A DNA stretch of 64,000 nucleotides from Syntrophobacter fumaroxidans MPOB (GCF_000014965.1 NC_008554.1:1476001-1540000), one strand, 5' to 3'. Shown: positions 7,795-18,362, counted from the first letter of the stretch. Made by a program: numbers and translations. Notes: generated by a model from the letters alone, not told the origin.

Positions 7795-9533
7795 GAATCG
7801 CTTCCCCATCCCGCAGGACGCCGCACCAGGCCGGAGCCTCCCTCTCTGTTGTGAGAAGAGTCGGCAGGTTTCCTTCTGTAGACGATCAACCGACTCGATC
7901 CGCGCCTCCCTTGGGAGGTCCGAACGTCCTCATCGACCGACCATACGGTGCGGTCCGACTGGATTTCGGCCGTCATGACGGCTTGGTAGTATGTGTTGAG
8001 GTAGCCCCTCATCCAGCCGAACACCTTCTTCTCCGAGACGCCGCGCTGGAGCCAGGAGGTGGAAACCAACACCAGCACGATGAATTGCGGCTCGCTCTTC
8101 TCCACCTGTGCGACCAGGGCTTCCTGCATGCGCAGCGCGAAGGGCTGAGGTTCCATCAGCCCGTACATGTAAATGTGCTCGGTCGCCGGCCTCCGATGGG
8201 CGTAGAAATAGATTTGGGGCTCTGACCCCAGGACGGCGATGCGCTCCTCGGCGCCGGTGTTCTTTGCGATGTATTCGGCGACGGCGACGGATTCGGGGAA
8301 CGGGTTGGAACCATAGACCGAACGGCTGAACTGCTCCGGCGTCAATGTGGACAGGCCGTGCCACATGGATAGGATTCCCGTCAGCGAAAACGCGGCGATC
8401 GCCAGGAAGACGACGGCCTCCGCGGTCAGCGGCCGCCTTGTAACTCTTGCGAAAAGTCCCCGCGGGATCCGCAATGCGGCGCCGGCGCCCAGCGCCACTG
8501 CCGGCAGGATTTGCACGAAATAGTGCTGCCGAAAGTACAGGCCCGGGCACACGGCCAGGAACGAGAACAGGAAAAACGTTATCAGAAAGAGTCCCGTTCT
8601 GCGACTGCCCTTCGCCACACAGAGACCGATCATGCCCACCGGAGCCATCGACCATATCGCGGGGTTGCTTCGGATGATGGGAACGATTCCCACCCGGAAG
8701 AGCTCAAGACCCAACCCGTAGCCCACGAGAGATACGTAGGATTGCGCGTAGTCGACGGTCCAGAACCAGAATCTGTCGAATGTGCCGCGGACGACCGTCA
8801 CAACCAGGAAAGCCGCATAGGGCAGGACGATTCCGCACGCAAGGACCCCGGACCTGACGAGGGAGCGTTTCCACGATCCGGTCCGGCGTCCGTCAAACAG
8901 GACCCATAGACAGCCGAACAGCGCGAAAAGCGCCCCGGACTGTTTCATGAGTACCGCCAGACCAAGGCAAAGACCCGCGCCCCAAAGCAGCAACACCTCT
9001 CTTTTCGACCCGGAGCTTTCCTGGAGCAGCCAGACTCCGGCCAGGCCGAACATGATCACGAAATGGGTCGCATGCGCAAAAAGACCGAGCACCGAGAGGT
9101 CAACCGACATGATGAGAAAGGCCGCTACGGCCAGGGCCGCCTCGACACGACCGAGCAGGCGCGATGCAATCAGGAAGAGTATGCCGGCCGTGAGCAGATT
9201 CACCACCATGAGCCCGACATGAATGCCGGTGATGGTTTGCCCGAAAAGGGCCAGGATTGCGGCATAAGCATAGTAGGTGCCGGGAAGTTTCATATTTCCC
9301 GCCTCCCGGTAGGGTGCCACGCCCTCGAGAATCAACTGGCCCATGAGGGCATACTCGCCCTCATCGCGTTCCAGAGGCACGGGAGCGGCCTTGAGGCGAA
9401 CCATCACGACCGCAATCACGACCAGGATCAGCACCGCCATGGCCAGCCGGACGCCATGGTCTTTGCCCGCCCCGGCCGCCGGAGTTGGAACCGGCTGTCT
9501 TTCGAGCTCGTCCTCGTTCTTCATCCGCACCAT
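7746..9533 (-). CDS. GT39/ArnT-type integral membrane glycosyltransferase
   Basis: This 595-residue protein has about ten or eleven hydrophobic segments from residue 29 to about 400, then a soluble C-terminal domain outside the membrane. The first loop carries PLERDEGEYA, the acidic motif typical of the PMT/ArnT (GT39, PMT_2) superfamily. These enzymes move a sugar from a polyprenyl-phosphate donor to a lipid or protein on the outer face of the inner membrane. Donor and acceptor cannot be told from the sequence. The last 15 codons or so (YRGAFKSTQHLPGGR) are read from the end of repeat copy A, so the original C-terminus was probably replaced. It stands alone, convergent with glgP. Confidence 0.8.
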   Translation of the reverse strand: MVRMKNEDELERQPVPTPAAGAGKDHGVRLAMAVLILVVIAVVMVRLKAAPVPLERDEGEYALMGQLILEGVAPYREAGNMKLPGTYYAYAAILALFGQTITGIHVGLMVVNLLTAGILFLIASRLLGRVEAALAVAAFLIMSVDLSVLGLFAHATHFVIMFGLAGVWLLQESSGSKREVLLLWGAGLCLGLAVLMKQSGALFALFGCLWVLFDGRRTGSWKRSLVRSGVLACGIVLPYAAFLVVTVVRGTFDRFWFWTVDYAQSYVSLVGYGLGLELFRVGIVPIIRSNPAIWSMAPVGMIGLCVAKGSRRTGLFLITFFLFSFLAVCPGLYFRQHYFVQILPAVALGAGAALRIPRGLFARVTRRPLTAEAVVFLAIAAFSLTGILSMWHGLSTLTPEQFSRSVYGSNPFPESVAVAEYIAKNTGAEERIAVLGSEPQIYFYAHRRPATEHIYMYGLMEPQPFALRMQEALVAQVEKSEPQFIVLVLVSTSWLQRGVSEKKVFGWMRGYLNTYYQAVMTAEIQSDRTVWSVDEDVRTSQGRRGSSRLIVYRRKPADSSHNREGGSGLVRRPAGWGSDSYRGAFKSTQHLPGGR

Positions 9534-9941
9534 TTCAAATCATGGAGAGCGGGAAAGTCGTCGCGGCCCCGCCGCCAGAGTATCCCGGTACTTGCGGTCG
9601 AGACCGTCACCGTGGGATTCTTTCACTTCACGTCAACGCACGCCCGAAACCGACTCGATCGATGCCCCCCGGCGGAACCGAATGCGCGGGGAACCCCGAC
9701 GCGACCGGGACCACGGATGAAACGGCGCCCGGGCTCCACGGCAGGCGCATTCGCAAAGCAGACGGCGGGATGTTTCCCCGCAGAAACCGATGTGCCCCGC
9801 GGTCGGATCGTTGTCGCCGAAAGCCCGGAGTCCTCCATGGAACATCATCGGGTTCCGGAAAGCCGCAACGCGTCGCAAACGGTACGAAACGGGGCCTGCC
9901 TGGAGTATGCCGGGAGCCGTGCGAACCACGACCGCGAAGCC
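9534..9941. other. intergenic, no gene recognised
   Basis: About 400 GC-rich bases between the glycosyltransferase start and the argJ stop. Frames on both strands are arginine/proline-rich chance translations. I see no convincing promoter or terminator. Confidence 0.5.
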
Positions 9942-11198
9942 TCACGACCTGTAGGAGGCGTTGATCTTTACATAATCGTAGGAGAAATCGCAGGTGTAGG
10001 CGACAAAGGATGCGGTCCCCATGCCGAGATCCAGGCGAACCTTGATGTCCTTCCGGCGGAAAGCCGACGCCGCGCGTTCCTCCACCTCCGCGCCGGGCAC
10101 CGGGGTCCCCTCTCGAAACACGCACAGCCCGTCAAAGTACAGCGCCACCCGATCCGGGTTCAAATCGACACCGGCTCTTCCGGCGGCGCAGACGATTCTG
10201 CCCCAGTTGGCATCCTCACCGAAAAAGGCGGTCTTCACCAGTGGCGAATTGGCGACGGTCAAAGCCACCGTTTTGGCGCTTCGTTCGTCCGGGGCACCCA
10301 CGATCTCGATTTCGATGAACTTTGTGGCGCCCTCCCCGTCGATCACGACCTTTTTGGCCAGATCGACGAGCACTGCTTCCAGCGCCTGCCCGAAAAGGAC
10401 ACTCTCGGGGCCGGCAACGTCGGCCAGCACGGGGTTTCCCGCCGCTCCGCTCGCCAGGGCGATCAGCGAATCGTTCGTGCTGGTGTCCCCGTCGACGGTG
10501 ATGCAGTTGAAAGACCGTTCCGCCCCGGACCGCAGCCAGTGGTCCAGGACCCGTCGTTCCACCGCGGCATCGGTGCATACGAATGCCAACAGGGTGGCCA
10601 TGTTCGGGGCGATCATTCCGGAACCCTTGGCCACGCCGCCGACGGTGACCCGCCGTCCGCCGATTTCCACCGTGGCGCTCGACATCTTGGGCACCGTGTC
10701 GGTGGTCATGATGGCCCGGGCCACCTCATCCCACCTGTCCGGGCGCGCGGATTCCACCAGCCCGCGCATTTCCCGGCGCACGGGCTCCGGATCCACCTGC
10801 ATTCCGATCACGCCGGTCGATGCGACGAGCACCGAACCTGCGGGGGCTTTCATGGCTTCACCGGCCGCGCGCGCCATCTCCAGGGCTCTTCGGTACCCTT
10901 CTTCTCCCGTGCAGGCGTTGGCAATCCCGGCGTTGATGAGGATGGCCCGAATGGAGGGGGATTCCAGGTGGTTCTTGCACAGCTCCACCGGAGCGGCGGT
11001 GAACCGGTTGGTGGTGAAGACGCCGGCGGCTGTTCCCCCCGCCTCGGAATCCACCATGATCAAAGCCAGATCGGGACGGCCCCGGTAGCGCATCCCGCAC
11101 GCGGCCGCCGCTGTTTTGAAGCCCTGCACGACGAACGGCCGACTACTTACCGCAACACTTTTTGTACTTCTTTCCGCTTCCGCATGGACAGGGGTCAT
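9942..11198 (-). CDS. argJ: arginine biosynthesis bifunctional protein ArgJ
   Basis: ArgJ transfers the acetyl group from N-acetylornithine to glutamate and, in bifunctional forms, also makes N-acetylglutamate from acetyl-CoA. The 418-residue protein has the self-cleavage site PNMATLLAF; Thr202 would be the new N-terminal nucleophile of the beta chain. Also visible are [17 protein letters not shown] and VASTGVIG. The family similarity begins at about residue 22 (FVVQGFKTA). The ATG at 11198, preceded by GGTGGG, makes argJ overlap the end of secA by about 56 bases; a GTG inside FVVQG is an alternative start beyond the secA stop. The nearby GNAT enzyme (13843-14298) could supply N-acetylglutamate for the same pathway. 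Confidence 0.9.
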   Translation of the reverse strand: MTPVHAEAERSTKSVAVSSRPFVVQGFKTAAAACGMRYRGRPDLALIMVDSEAGGTAAGVFTTNRFTAAPVELCKNHLESPSIRAILINAGIANACTGEEGYRRALEMARAAGEAMKAPAGSVLVASTGVIGMQVDPEPVRREMRGLVESARPDRWDEVARAIMTTDTVPKMSSATVEIGGRRVTVGGVAKGSGMIAPNMATLLAFVCTDAAVERRVLDHWLRSGAERSFNCITVDGDTSTNDSLIALASGAAGNPVLADVAGPESVLFGQALEAVLVDLAKKVVIDGEGATKFIEIEIVGAPDERSAKTVALTVANSPLVKTAFFGEDANWGRIVCAAGRAGVDLNPDRVALYFDGLCVFREGTPVPGAEVEERAASAFRRKDIKVRLDLGMGTASFVAYTCDFSYDYVKINASYRS

Positions 11199-13665
11199 TT
11201 CGTCCCACCTTTCGATCTTTCCTGGTCTGGGGCTTCTGCCCGGCCCCCTCGGCCGGTCCGAAAAACATCGGCTGGTCTTCCTGCTCCTTCCGGAGCTCAT
11301 CCAGCTGTTCCTCGCGTTGGATCTGGATGTGGAAAAGCAGCCGTATCGTCTCCTCCTTGATCCGCTCGATCATCTCGTCAAACAGGGCGTGTCCTTCCCG
11401 TTTGTAGGCGATGAGCGGATCCTGCTGCCCGTAACCGCGCAGACCGATGCCCTCCTTGAGATGATCCATGTTGAGCAGGTGGTCTTTCCAGTAAGTATCC
11501 ACCGTCTGGAGCAGGAGGTAGCTTTCGAGCTCCCGCATCATGGACTCGCCGAATTCCTGCTCGCGGGCTTCGTAGCGTTTCGTGAGCCTTTCCAGCAGCG
11601 AATCCCGAAACTCCTCGTATTCGATGTCGCCCAGGGATTCGACCGTCAGGTTCATCTGGAGCCCGAACAGGCGCAAGACCTCGGAATTGATTTTTTCCAG
11701 GTCCCAGTCCTCCGCATAGTGCTTCTCGTCCGCGGTTTCCGCCAGGATCCCCTCCAGCAGGTCTTCGATCATATCGAGGACAACCGGCTTGAGGTTTTCG
11801 CCCTGCAAGGCCTCGCGGCGCTGGCGGTAGATCACCTCGCGCTGCTGGTTCATGACATCGTCGTATTCGAGCAACTGTTTGCGGATACTGAAGTTCTGAG
11901 CTTCCACCTTGCTCTGGGCGTTTTCGATGGCCTTGGTGATGAGGCGATGTTCGATGGGCTCGTCTTCCTTCATTCCGATTCTCTGCATGAGGCCCGACAG
12001 CCGGTCCGCCGCAAAGATCCGCATCAGATCGTCTTCCAGGGACAGGTAGAACCGTGACGACCCGGGATCCCCCTGCCTGCCCGACCGGCCTCTGAGTTGG
12101 TTGTCGATGCGGCGGGCTTCATGGCGCTCGGTTCCGATGATGTGGAGCCCTCCCACATCCACGACGCCGGGCCCCAGCACGATATCGGTTCCTCGACCGG
12201 CCATGTTCGTGGAGATGGTGACCGCCCCCGGCTGCCCGGCCAGAGCCACGATCTCCGCTTCCTTCTCGTGGTGCTTGGCATTGAGCACCTGGTGGGGAAC
12301 GCCCTGCCGCTTCAGTATGCCGCTCAGTTTCTCGGACTTCGCGATGTTGACCGTGCCGACCAGGACCGGGCGCTTGACGGCGTATGCTTCCTTGATTTCC
12401 TCGGCCACGGCTCGGAATTTCTCGGCCTCGGTCCTGTAGATGCAGTCGGCATAGTCTTCCCGGATCATCTTCCGGTGCGTCGGGATGACGACAACCTCGA
12501 GCTTGTATATCTTGGCGAACTCGGCGGCTTCGGTTTCCGCCGTGCCGGTCATGCCCGCCAGCTTGTCGAACATTCGGAAGTAGTTCTGGAAGGTGATGGA
12601 GGCCAGGGTCTGGTTCTCGTTTTCGATGTGCACGTTTTCCTTGGCTTCCAGCGCCTGGTGCAGCCCCTCGCTGTAACGGCGACCGGGCATGAGCCGGCCG
12701 GTGAATTCATCGACGATGATCACTTTGCCGTCCTTCACGATGTAGTCGACGTCCCGTTTGAACAGCACATGGGCGCGCAGAGCCTGTTGAACGTGATGCA
12801 GGATGTCGATCTGTCTCGGATCGTAGAGGTTGTCGACGCCGAGCAGCTTCTCCGTTCTGGTCACCCCGTCCTCAGTCAGAGCCACGGTGCGGCTTTTCTC
12901 TTCCTTGGTGTAATGAGTTTCGGGTTTGAGCTGGGGGATGATCCTGTTGATATTGTAGTAGAGCGCCGTGGACTTCTCCGCCGGACCGGAGATGATGAGC
13001 GGGGTCCGGGCCTCGTCGATGAGAATACTGTCGACCTCGTCCACAATGGCATAGTTCAGCTCCCGCTGAACCATATCCTCGATGCGGAATTTCATATTGT
13101 CCCGCAGGTAGTCGAATCCGTACTCGTTGTTGGTCCCGTAAGTCACATCGGCGCCGTAAGCTTCCTTGCGCTCGGGATCGTCCAGTCCGTGAACGATGCA
13201 CCCCACCGAAAGCCCCAGGAACTTGTAAACCTGGCCCATCCATTCGCTGTCACGCCGCGCCAGGTAATCGTTGACCGTAACCAGGTGCACTCCCCGCCCG
13301 GTCAGCGCGTTCAAATAGATGGGCATGACCGCGACCAGCGTCTTGCCTTCGCCCGTCTTCATTTCCGCAATCATGCCCTCGTGCAGCACGATGCCCCCGA
13401 TCATCTGCACGTCGAACGGACGCATCCCGAGGGTCCGCACCGCGCCCTCGCGGGCCACCGCAAACGCCTCGGGCAGGAGATCGTCCAGAGGTTCGCCGTT
13501 TGCGATGCGCTGTTTGAATTCCGGAGTTTTCGCCTTGAGCGCCGCGTCACTCAACTTGCGCATAACGGGCTCGTACGAATTGATCTCATCCACCAGAGGA
13601 GCAATCCGCTTGAGGATTCTCTCATTCTGGCTGCCAAATATCTTCTTGAGGATGTCCGTTAGCAT
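11143..13665 (-). CDS. secA: preprotein translocase ATPase SecA
   Basis: SecA drives export of unfolded proteins through SecYEG by ATP hydrolysis. The 840-residue protein has the Walker A sequence MKTGEGKT near residue 104, IVDEVDSIL near 210 (DEAD box equivalent), [11 protein letters not shown], and [12 protein letters not shown] in the second motor domain. The C-terminal SEC-C zinc motif ([13 protein letters not shown], Cys826, 828, 837, 838) is intact and binds SecB and lipids in the family. Length is typical. A strong candidate promoter (13771-13799) lies about 100 bases upstream. The 3' end overlaps the likely start of argJ. The other Sec genes of the window (yajC-secD-secF) lie 43 kb away. 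Confidence 0.97.
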   Translation of the reverse strand: MLTDILKKIFGSQNERILKRIAPLVDEINSYEPVMRKLSDAALKAKTPEFKQRIANGEPLDDLLPEAFAVAREGAVRTLGMRPFDVQMIGGIVLHEGMIAEMKTGEGKTLVAVMPIYLNALTGRGVHLVTVNDYLARRDSEWMGQVYKFLGLSVGCIVHGLDDPERKEAYGADVTYGTNNEYGFDYLRDNMKFRIEDMVQRELNYAIVDEVDSILIDEARTPLIISGPAEKSTALYYNINRIIPQLKPETHYTKEEKSRTVALTEDGVTRTEKLLGVDNLYDPRQIDILHHVQQALRAHVLFKRDVDYIVKDGKVIIVDEFTGRLMPGRRYSEGLHQALEAKENVHIENENQTLASITFQNYFRMFDKLAGMTGTAETEAAEFAKIYKLEVVVIPTHRKMIREDYADCIYRTEAEKFRAVAEEIKEAYAVKRPVLVGTVNIAKSEKLSGILKRQGVPHQVLNAKHHEKEAEIVALAGQPGAVTISTNMAGRGTDIVLGPGVVDVGGLHIIGTERHEARRIDNQLRGRSGRQGDPGSSRFYLSLEDDLMRIFAADRLSGLMQRIGMKEDEPIEHRLITKAIENAQSKVEAQNFSIRKQLLEYDDVMNQQREVIYRQRREALQGENLKPVVLDMIEDLLEGILAETADEKHYAEDWDLEKINSEVLRLFGLQMNLTVESLGDIEYEEFRDSLLERLTKRYEAREQEFGESMMRELESYLLLQTVDTYWKDHLLNMDHLKEGIGLRGYGQQDPLIAYKREGHALFDEMIERIKEETIRLLFHIQIQREEQLDELRKEQEDQPMFFGPAEGAGQKPQTRKDRKVGRNDPCPCGSGKKYKKCCGK

Positions 13666-13724
13666 TTCGCCGCACTTTCCTCCCGGAACACAATCGTTTC
13701 ATACCCATCGCCATTCAAAACAAA

Positions 13725-13741
13725 GGCACGCCGCGCGTGCC
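13725..13741 (-). promoter_or_regulatory. hairpin in the secA leader
   Basis: GGCACGC and GCGTGCC pair around a CGC loop in the leader between the candidate secA promoter and the secA start. E. coli controls secA through its mRNA leader; whether this hairpin has any such role is unknown. Confidence 0.35.
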
Positions 13742-13770
13742 CATGTCCATCCACCCGGATGACAACCGCT

Positions 13771-13799
13771 TATATAACCCACGTTCCCCGACTTTGCAA
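13771..13799 (-). promoter_or_regulatory. candidate sigma-70 promoter of secA
   Basis: On the minus strand, TTGCAA (13799-13794) is followed by 17 bases and TATATA (13776-13771). The start of transcription would be near 13764, giving a leader of about 100 nt before secA. Good consensus match and correct orientation. Confidence 0.55.
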
Positions 13800-13842
13800 A
13801 TCCATCGGAAAACGGACGACTTGCGCGCCCCCGGCGCGGCCG

Positions 13843-14298
13843 TCACAGGTCCAGGACCAGTGCGACCTCATCGCAATTCGGAAACTTCGGGCAATGAAGG
13901 CAATCCGCCCATATCTTCTGGGGGAAAATGTTCTTGTCCACCACCTGGAAACCCAGGCATTGGAAGAACTCCACTTCATAGGTCAAGGTGAAAAGCTGCT
14001 TCAGCCCCAGCTCAACGGCTTCGTCGATACACGCCTGCACGAGCCCCCGACCGATCCCGCGCCCCTGGTGAGAATTCAACACGGCGAGCGACCTGATCTC
14101 CGCCAGGTTTTCCCAGATGATGTGCAGACTGCAGCTCCCCACCACCTCCCCGGTTTCCTCGTCCACGGCGACGAACATGTCGCGCAGATTCGTGTACAAC
14201 TCGCTCAGCGAACGGGCCAGGAGCTTCCCGTTCTGTGCGAAGACCCCCAGTGTCTTCTGGATGTTGGGCACATCGACAATTCTTGCCTTGCGTATCAT
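13843..14298 (-). CDS. GNAT N-acetyltransferase, short ArgA-like N-acetylglutamate synthase
   Basis: This 151-residue protein has the GNAT fold: RKARIVDVPNI at the start, IRSLAVLNSHQGRGIG as the acetyl-CoA loop (motif A, RGIGRG) and FFQCLGFQ near the end. The best match in memory is the short single-domain N-acetylglutamate synthases that replace classical ArgA in many Desulfobacterota, so the first step of arginine synthesis is likely. The C-terminus has a cysteine pair (CLHCPKFPNC) typical of this group. I used the ATG at 14298 because the GNAT similarity starts there; an ATG at 14325 is possible. A longer open frame upstream only overlaps the cysteine desulfurase gene. Confidence 0.8.
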   Translation of the reverse strand: MIRKARIVDVPNIQKTLGVFAQNGKLLARSLSELYTNLRDMFVAVDEETGEVVGSCSLHIIWENLAEIRSLAVLNSHQGRGIGRGLVQACIDEAVELGLKQLFTLTYEVEFFQCLGFQVVDKNIFPQKIWADCLHCPKFPNCDEVALVLDL

Positions 14299-14410
14299 TT
14301 CAGGAACAATCCTTTCGCTGCACATTTCACACGCGGTGCGAGCCTGCGTATTCATGGTCACGATGGAGAAACACAGACCGTGGCATCGGGCGACCGGACC
14401 CGACTCCCGC

Positions 14411-15565
14411 TCATCGGCGGCGAAGCAACGCCAGGTCCCGTATCGCCTCGGCAAGCCGCTCCATATCCGCCGCGGTCGTCGCATACCCCGGCGAAACGCG
14501 AACGGTGCCCTCCGGAAACGTCCCGAATGTCCGGTGAGCGAGGGGAGCGCAGTGCAATCCCGTCCGCACCGCAATATCGTATCCTTCGTCGAGCAGGTGT
14601 CCCGCATCGGCCGGATTGATCCCCGCCATCGTGAACGAGACCGTCGCCGTTCCCCGCACTTCGGGACTGATGACAGTAATTCCGGGAATAGCCCGCAATT
14701 GCTCTTCAAGGCGAACCGCCAGCCCCAGTTCGTGATCGCGAATGGTTTCAAGACCGCTGCTCAGGATGTAATCGATGCCCGCGGCAAGTCCCGCGATCCC
14801 GGGCAGGTTTGGAGTGCCGCTCTCGTAGCGGTCCGGGCAGATTTCGGGCTGTATCGCGTCCTCCGACCGGCTCCCCGTTCCGCCCTCCAACAAGGGCTCC
14901 ACGTCCAGCCCCGAACGGATGAAAAGCACGCCGACCCCGGGAGGACCAAGCAGCCCCTTATGGGCGGAACACGCCAGCATCGCCAGGCGCCATTTATCGG
15001 CCCTTATGGCCTGAACGCCCGCCGTTTGGGCCGCATCGAGCAAAAGCGGGACGCCGAATTCGCTGCACATTTGCGCCACTGCTTCCGCCGGAAGGAGCGC
15101 GCCGTTCACGTTGGAAGCGTGGGTCATCGCCATCAGCCGGGGACGCGACTCCAGCCTCCGCCGCAGCTCATCCACGTCGATGGCTCCGCTGCCGCTGCAG
15201 GGAACGATTTCGGTGCTCACGCCGATTTCACTCAGTCGTTTCAGCGGACGGACCACGGAATTGTGTTCCATGGCCGAGATCAGCACGCGATCCCCCCTTT
15301 TCAACCACCCCTTCAAGACGATATTGATGCTCTCGGTGGCGTTCTTCGTGAAAATCACCCGGTCGGCATCTCCGATGCCCAGGAAAGAGGCCACCTTCTC
15401 GCGTGCGGCCCCCACCATCGAAGAGGCCAGCCTGGCATGCCGGTGAGAGGCCCTGCCGGGACTCGCTCCGACTTCCGTCAGGGCGTGCCGTACGGCTTCA
15501 TACACCGACGGCGGCTTGGGAAACGACGTTGCGGCGTTATCGAGATAGAGAGTCATAGCGTTCAA
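14411..15565 (-). CDS. cysteine desulfurase family protein (class V aminotransferase)
   Basis: This 384-residue pyridoxal-phosphate enzyme takes sulfur (or selenium) from cysteine (or selenocysteine) as a protein persulfide. The start YLDNAATSFPKP, THASNVNG, and the PLP lysine in SAHKGLLGPPG (Lys203) are clear. The catalytic cysteine is Cys339 in RTGLHCAPLAH. The sequence fits the 'EGC' cysteine desulfurase family rather than housekeeping IscS/NifS. The gene starts 9 bases after the fdhD stop, so it is co-transcribed with fdhD. Because FdhD must receive sulfur from a cysteine desulfurase, this enzyme is a plausible dedicated donor; that link is inference. Confidence 0.9.
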   Translation of the reverse strand: MNAMTLYLDNAATSFPKPPSVYEAVRHALTEVGASPGRASHRHARLASSMVGAAREKVASFLGIGDADRVIFTKNATESINIVLKGWLKRGDRVLISAMEHNSVVRPLKRLSEIGVSTEIVPCSGSGAIDVDELRRRLESRPRLMAMTHASNVNGALLPAEAVAQMCSEFGVPLLLDAAQTAGVQAIRADKWRLAMLACSAHKGLLGPPGVGVLFIRSGLDVEPLLEGGTGSRSEDAIQPEICPDRYESGTPNLPGIAGLAAGIDYILSSGLETIRDHELGLAVRLEEQLRAIPGITVISPEVRGTATVSFTMAGINPADAGHLLDEGYDIAVRTGLHCAPLAHRTFGTFPEGTVRVSPGYATTAADMERLAEAIRDLALLRRR

Positions 15566-15574
15566 GCGCGAGGT

Positions 15575-16486
15575 TCATGATTCCACGGGACCCGATTCCC
15601 CGGGGTTTCCCGGCTGCATCCGTGGATTCTCAGCGACCCTGTCCCGGCCGCTGTAAAGTGTAAACCGGCCCGCCCGCGCATAGCCGATGAGCGTGATATT
15701 CAGGGCCTCGGCGAGCTCCACGGCGAGGGTCGTGGCGGTGTTGCGGCTCACAAGGATGGGGATCCCCACCTTGGCGATCTTGATCAGGATCTCCGAGGTG
15801 AGCCTTCCGGTCGTGACGAGCATTTTATCGTCGAGGAGCACACCGTGCAGGACCGCGTGGCCTATGATCATGTCCACGGCATTGTGCCGGCCGATGTCAT
15901 CCCTGAAAAGAACCACTTCGTCCGGAGTGGCCAGAATGGTGTTGTGGACACCATGTGTACGTCGATACGTATCGCTCAAGCGATTCAAATCTTCGATTCT
16001 CGCCTGCACCTGCCGCGGCGAGACCCGGAGCCTGCTTTCAACCGGTTTGCTGAGCAGGGCGTCCAGCGAAAAATAGAACAACGATCCTTTGCCGCACCCC
16101 GAAGTAATGGTTCTCTTCATCCACATTCGATTTGCGGGGGTCGAGACCTCCCGGGTGATCACATCCACCTTTCCGGCCGATTCGTCGATTTCGAATCGGA
16201 GAATGTCTTCCCGAACCCCGATGAATCCTTCCGCGTAGAAAAACCCCGCCGCCAGTTCATCGAGGTGATGCCCCGCACAGAGGAGCGTGACGATCTCCCC
16301 GCCGTTCAGGTAGAGGGTGACCGGGCGTTCCTTGATTACCCACTGCCGCCGCTCGACCGGTCCCTCATCCCCGGCGAAGACCCAGGCCGGAACCGAAGCG
16401 ACTTCCTCCCGCGCGGCGCCTTCCCCGGACTGCGTTCCGCCTGCCTGAACCTTGCCCTGCGTGTCCGAACCCGAACCCGGAATCAA
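15575..16486 (-). CDS. fdhD: formate dehydrogenase accessory sulfurtransferase FdhD
   Basis: FdhD passes sulfur from a cysteine desulfurase to the molybdenum/tungsten bis-PGD cofactor of formate dehydrogenase. The 303-residue protein shows [10 protein letters not shown], the central TSGCGKGS (residues 129-135), [13 protein letters not shown] and [13 protein letters not shown]. In E. coli the sulfur-relay motif is CxxC; here Cys131 is present but the second cysteine position is Gly134. The first 45 residues are poorly conserved, but the start at 16486 overlaps the Nudix stop by 4 bases (ATGA), which supports coupled translation. The cysteine desulfurase gene follows after 9 bases. Confidence 0.93.
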   Translation of the reverse strand: MIPGSGSDTQGKVQAGGTQSGEGAAREEVASVPAWVFAGDEGPVERRQWVIKERPVTLYLNGGEIVTLLCAGHHLDELAAGFFYAEGFIGVREDILRFEIDESAGKVDVITREVSTPANRMWMKRTITSGCGKGSLFYFSLDALLSKPVESRLRVSPRQVQARIEDLNRLSDTYRRTHGVHNTILATPDEVVLFRDDIGRHNAVDMIIGHAVLHGVLLDDKMLVTTGRLTSEILIKIAKVGIPILVSRNTATTLAVELAEALNITLIGYARAGRFTLYSGRDRVAENPRMQPGNPGESGPVES

Positions 16487-16947
16487 CAGACTCTCCCCGT
16501 TTTAACAATCGATGCGAAGTAATCTCCCAGAATCCGGCCATGATCGAAGGCCAGAACGGCAGGCAGGCTCCCGGCGGCAAAAACGGCGAGACTTCGCGCG
16601 TCATCGGCCGCCCGCGGCTCCCCAACGCCCGCGGCGGTGAACACCACTGAAACCGTGTGATGGCGCGGATCCCGCGCGGGCTCCGAGTAGGCTCGGAATT
16701 GTCGCAAATGCTTCAACCGCAATCCGGTCTCCTCCAGTGCTTCCCGCCGGACAGCCGTTTCCAGGGATTCACCGTAGTCGACGAATCCTCCCGGCAACGC
16801 CCACCCGAACGGAGGGTTTTTCCGCTCTATGAGAACGATTCCGCGCCTCCCCAGGTCTATGATGACGTCCACCGTCAGGAGCGGATTTCGATAGGTCCTG
16901 ACGGCAGTCCCGCAGGCGGGGCAATAAACGGTGTCGGAGCTCGTCAT
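16483..16947 (-). CDS. Nudix hydrolase
   Basis: The protein has 154 residues with a complete Nudix box at about 53-76 (GGFVDYGE, then REALEETG), which binds the metal and cleaves a nucleoside diphosphate linked to another group. WALPGGF before the box is typical of ADP-ribose pyrophosphatase-like members. The N-terminus has YCPACGTAV, half of a zinc knuckle. The substrate cannot be read from the sequence. The gene overlaps the permease before it and fdhD after it, 4 bases each, so the three are translated as a coupled unit. Confidence 0.85.
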   Translation of the reverse strand: MTSSDTVYCPACGTAVRTYRNPLLTVDVIIDLGRRGIVLIERKNPPFGWALPGGFVDYGESLETAVRREALEETGLRLKHLRQFRAYSEPARDPRHHTVSVVFTAAGVGEPRAADDARSLAVFAAGSLPAVLAFDHGRILGDYFASIVKTGRVC

Positions 16948-18254
16948 CCGTGGGCCTCCCCTTTGAATTGCTGATCCCGCATCAACACGTGTTCCAATAA
17001 TAATACCAGAAAAATTCCGAAAATAAGGCCATTACCGAAGAATGCCCGAATCTGCGTGGGAACCGAGGCGATCAGGGCGTCGGGCAGGATGCTCACCACC
17101 GTGCCCAGCATCACCGGCAGACCCACCACGAAATAATCCCGCGACGTCATCCCCCCGGCGGAAATGATGTCCAGCCCGGTCCCGATCTGCGCCCCCATCG
17201 CCACCGCGAGCGCTGCTCCGACCACGGCCGAGGGAACCATTGCCAGCAATGCGGCAAACTTCGGAGCCAATGCCGCGACCACCAGCATCAATCCACATAA
17301 GGCCGTGACGTAACGGCTGGCAACCCGGTTGGCCACCACCACGCCCGGGCTGATGCTGTAGCTGACCAGCCCCACGACTCCCATCAGCCCGCACAGGACT
17401 CCGGCAGCGCCGTTAAAAAAAAGCCCCCGGGACACGCCGGTCGGCAACCGCTCGGGATCCGTAACGGCGGCGATGCCATTCAGGCTTCCCAGGCTGTTGA
17501 CCGTGACGGCCAGGTAGGATGCCGCAAACGCCAGTATCGCCGGCCAGCGGAAAACCGGAACCGCGGGGATCGGATCGGGAGGCAGGGAGAGCCAGCGGGC
17601 AGCCATCAACGGCCGGAAGTCGACCCCCTCCATCAGAAAATAGAAGACGGAACCGATCCCCATGCCCAGCAGGAGCGCGATGGTTTTCCAAAAACCGCGC
17701 AGCCAATGGGAAAGCGTGGCCATGACCAGGACGAGCCCCAGGCTGAACAGGAAGACATGAATATCGTTGCGCGAACCCGCGTTTTCCAGACCGCTCATGA
17801 TGCGCGTGAGGAACGGCAGGAGCGAGAAGGCGATCAGCATGAGAATGACGCCGACCACGTTGGGAGTCGCCCAGGCGTTGATGTTCTTCACTCGGCGCAT
17901 GAGAACGGCGGCCATGAGAAGCCCTCCTCCCACCATCATACCCCCCTGGATTTCCTGTATCCCATAAGGGGTCAGCACGATGAAGGTCAACAGGACGGCG
18001 GTGGAAGGACCTTCCATGAGCGGATACCGATGGCCGACCAGGCACTGCACCGTGGTGAACAACCCCGAGGTCAGCAGGATAAGCTGGAAAAACCGCACGG
18101 CCCCGGCGGCATCGAGATGCAGGGCCTTGCTCCCCAGCGCGGCGGAAATGATCAGGAAGGAAAACATGATGATGGCCCACTGAAGGCCGTACAGAGCTGA
18201 ATATCTGAGGGGAGGATTGTCGTCTATGTCATAAATATATTCGGGCTTGTCCAT
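16944..18254 (-). CDS. NCS2 family purine/pyrimidine permease
   Basis: This 436-residue inner-membrane transporter has 12-14 hydrophobic segments and belongs to the nucleobase:cation symporter-2 family (UraA/PbuX type). [10 protein letters not shown] near residue 81 and [20 protein letters not shown] near 255-275 match the family's conserved helices; the second corresponds to the substrate/proton site. Substrates in the family are xanthine, uric acid or uracil; which applies here is not clear. It is the first gene of a tight cluster with Nudix, fdhD and a cysteine desulfurase. A molybdenum-dependent purine-oxidising enzyme would explain that company, but none is in the window. Confidence 0.85.
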   Translation of the reverse strand: MDKPEYIYDIDDNPPLRYSALYGLQWAIIMFSFLIISAALGSKALHLDAAGAVRFFQLILLTSGLFTTVQCLVGHRYPLMEGPSTAVLLTFIVLTPYGIQEIQGGMMVGGGLLMAAVLMRRVKNINAWATPNVVGVILMLIAFSLLPFLTRIMSGLENAGSRNDIHVFLFSLGLVLVMATLSHWLRGFWKTIALLLGMGIGSVFYFLMEGVDFRPLMAARWLSLPPDPIPAVPVFRWPAILAFAASYLAVTVNSLGSLNGIAAVTDPERLPTGVSRGLFFNGAAGVLCGLMGVVGLVSYSISPGVVVANRVASRYVTALCGLMLVVAALAPKFAALLAMVPSAVVGAALAVAMGAQIGTGLDIISAGGMTSRDYFVVGLPVMLGTVVSILPDALIASVPTQIRAFFGNGLIFGIFLVLLLEHVLMRDQQFKGEAHG

Positions 18255-18362
18255 TGGGCGCTTTTTGCCGGCTTTCGGTGAACAGGATCATTGCAGTTCC
18301 CGGGGGAGCGGGAGGCCGACCGGGGCCGCCCAAACGAACCGCGCCTTCAGACCGCAGGCCGC

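Noticed and set aside
9063-11360. Long open frame (765 codons) on the plus strand opposite the glycosyltransferase and argJ
   Set aside because: It is the mirror of GC-rich coding DNA and has no recognisable domain; both minus-strand genes are clear.
14299-14751. Extension of the GNAT gene upstream
   Set aside because: The extended frame overlaps the cysteine desulfurase gene and carries no domain; the GNAT fold starts at 14298.
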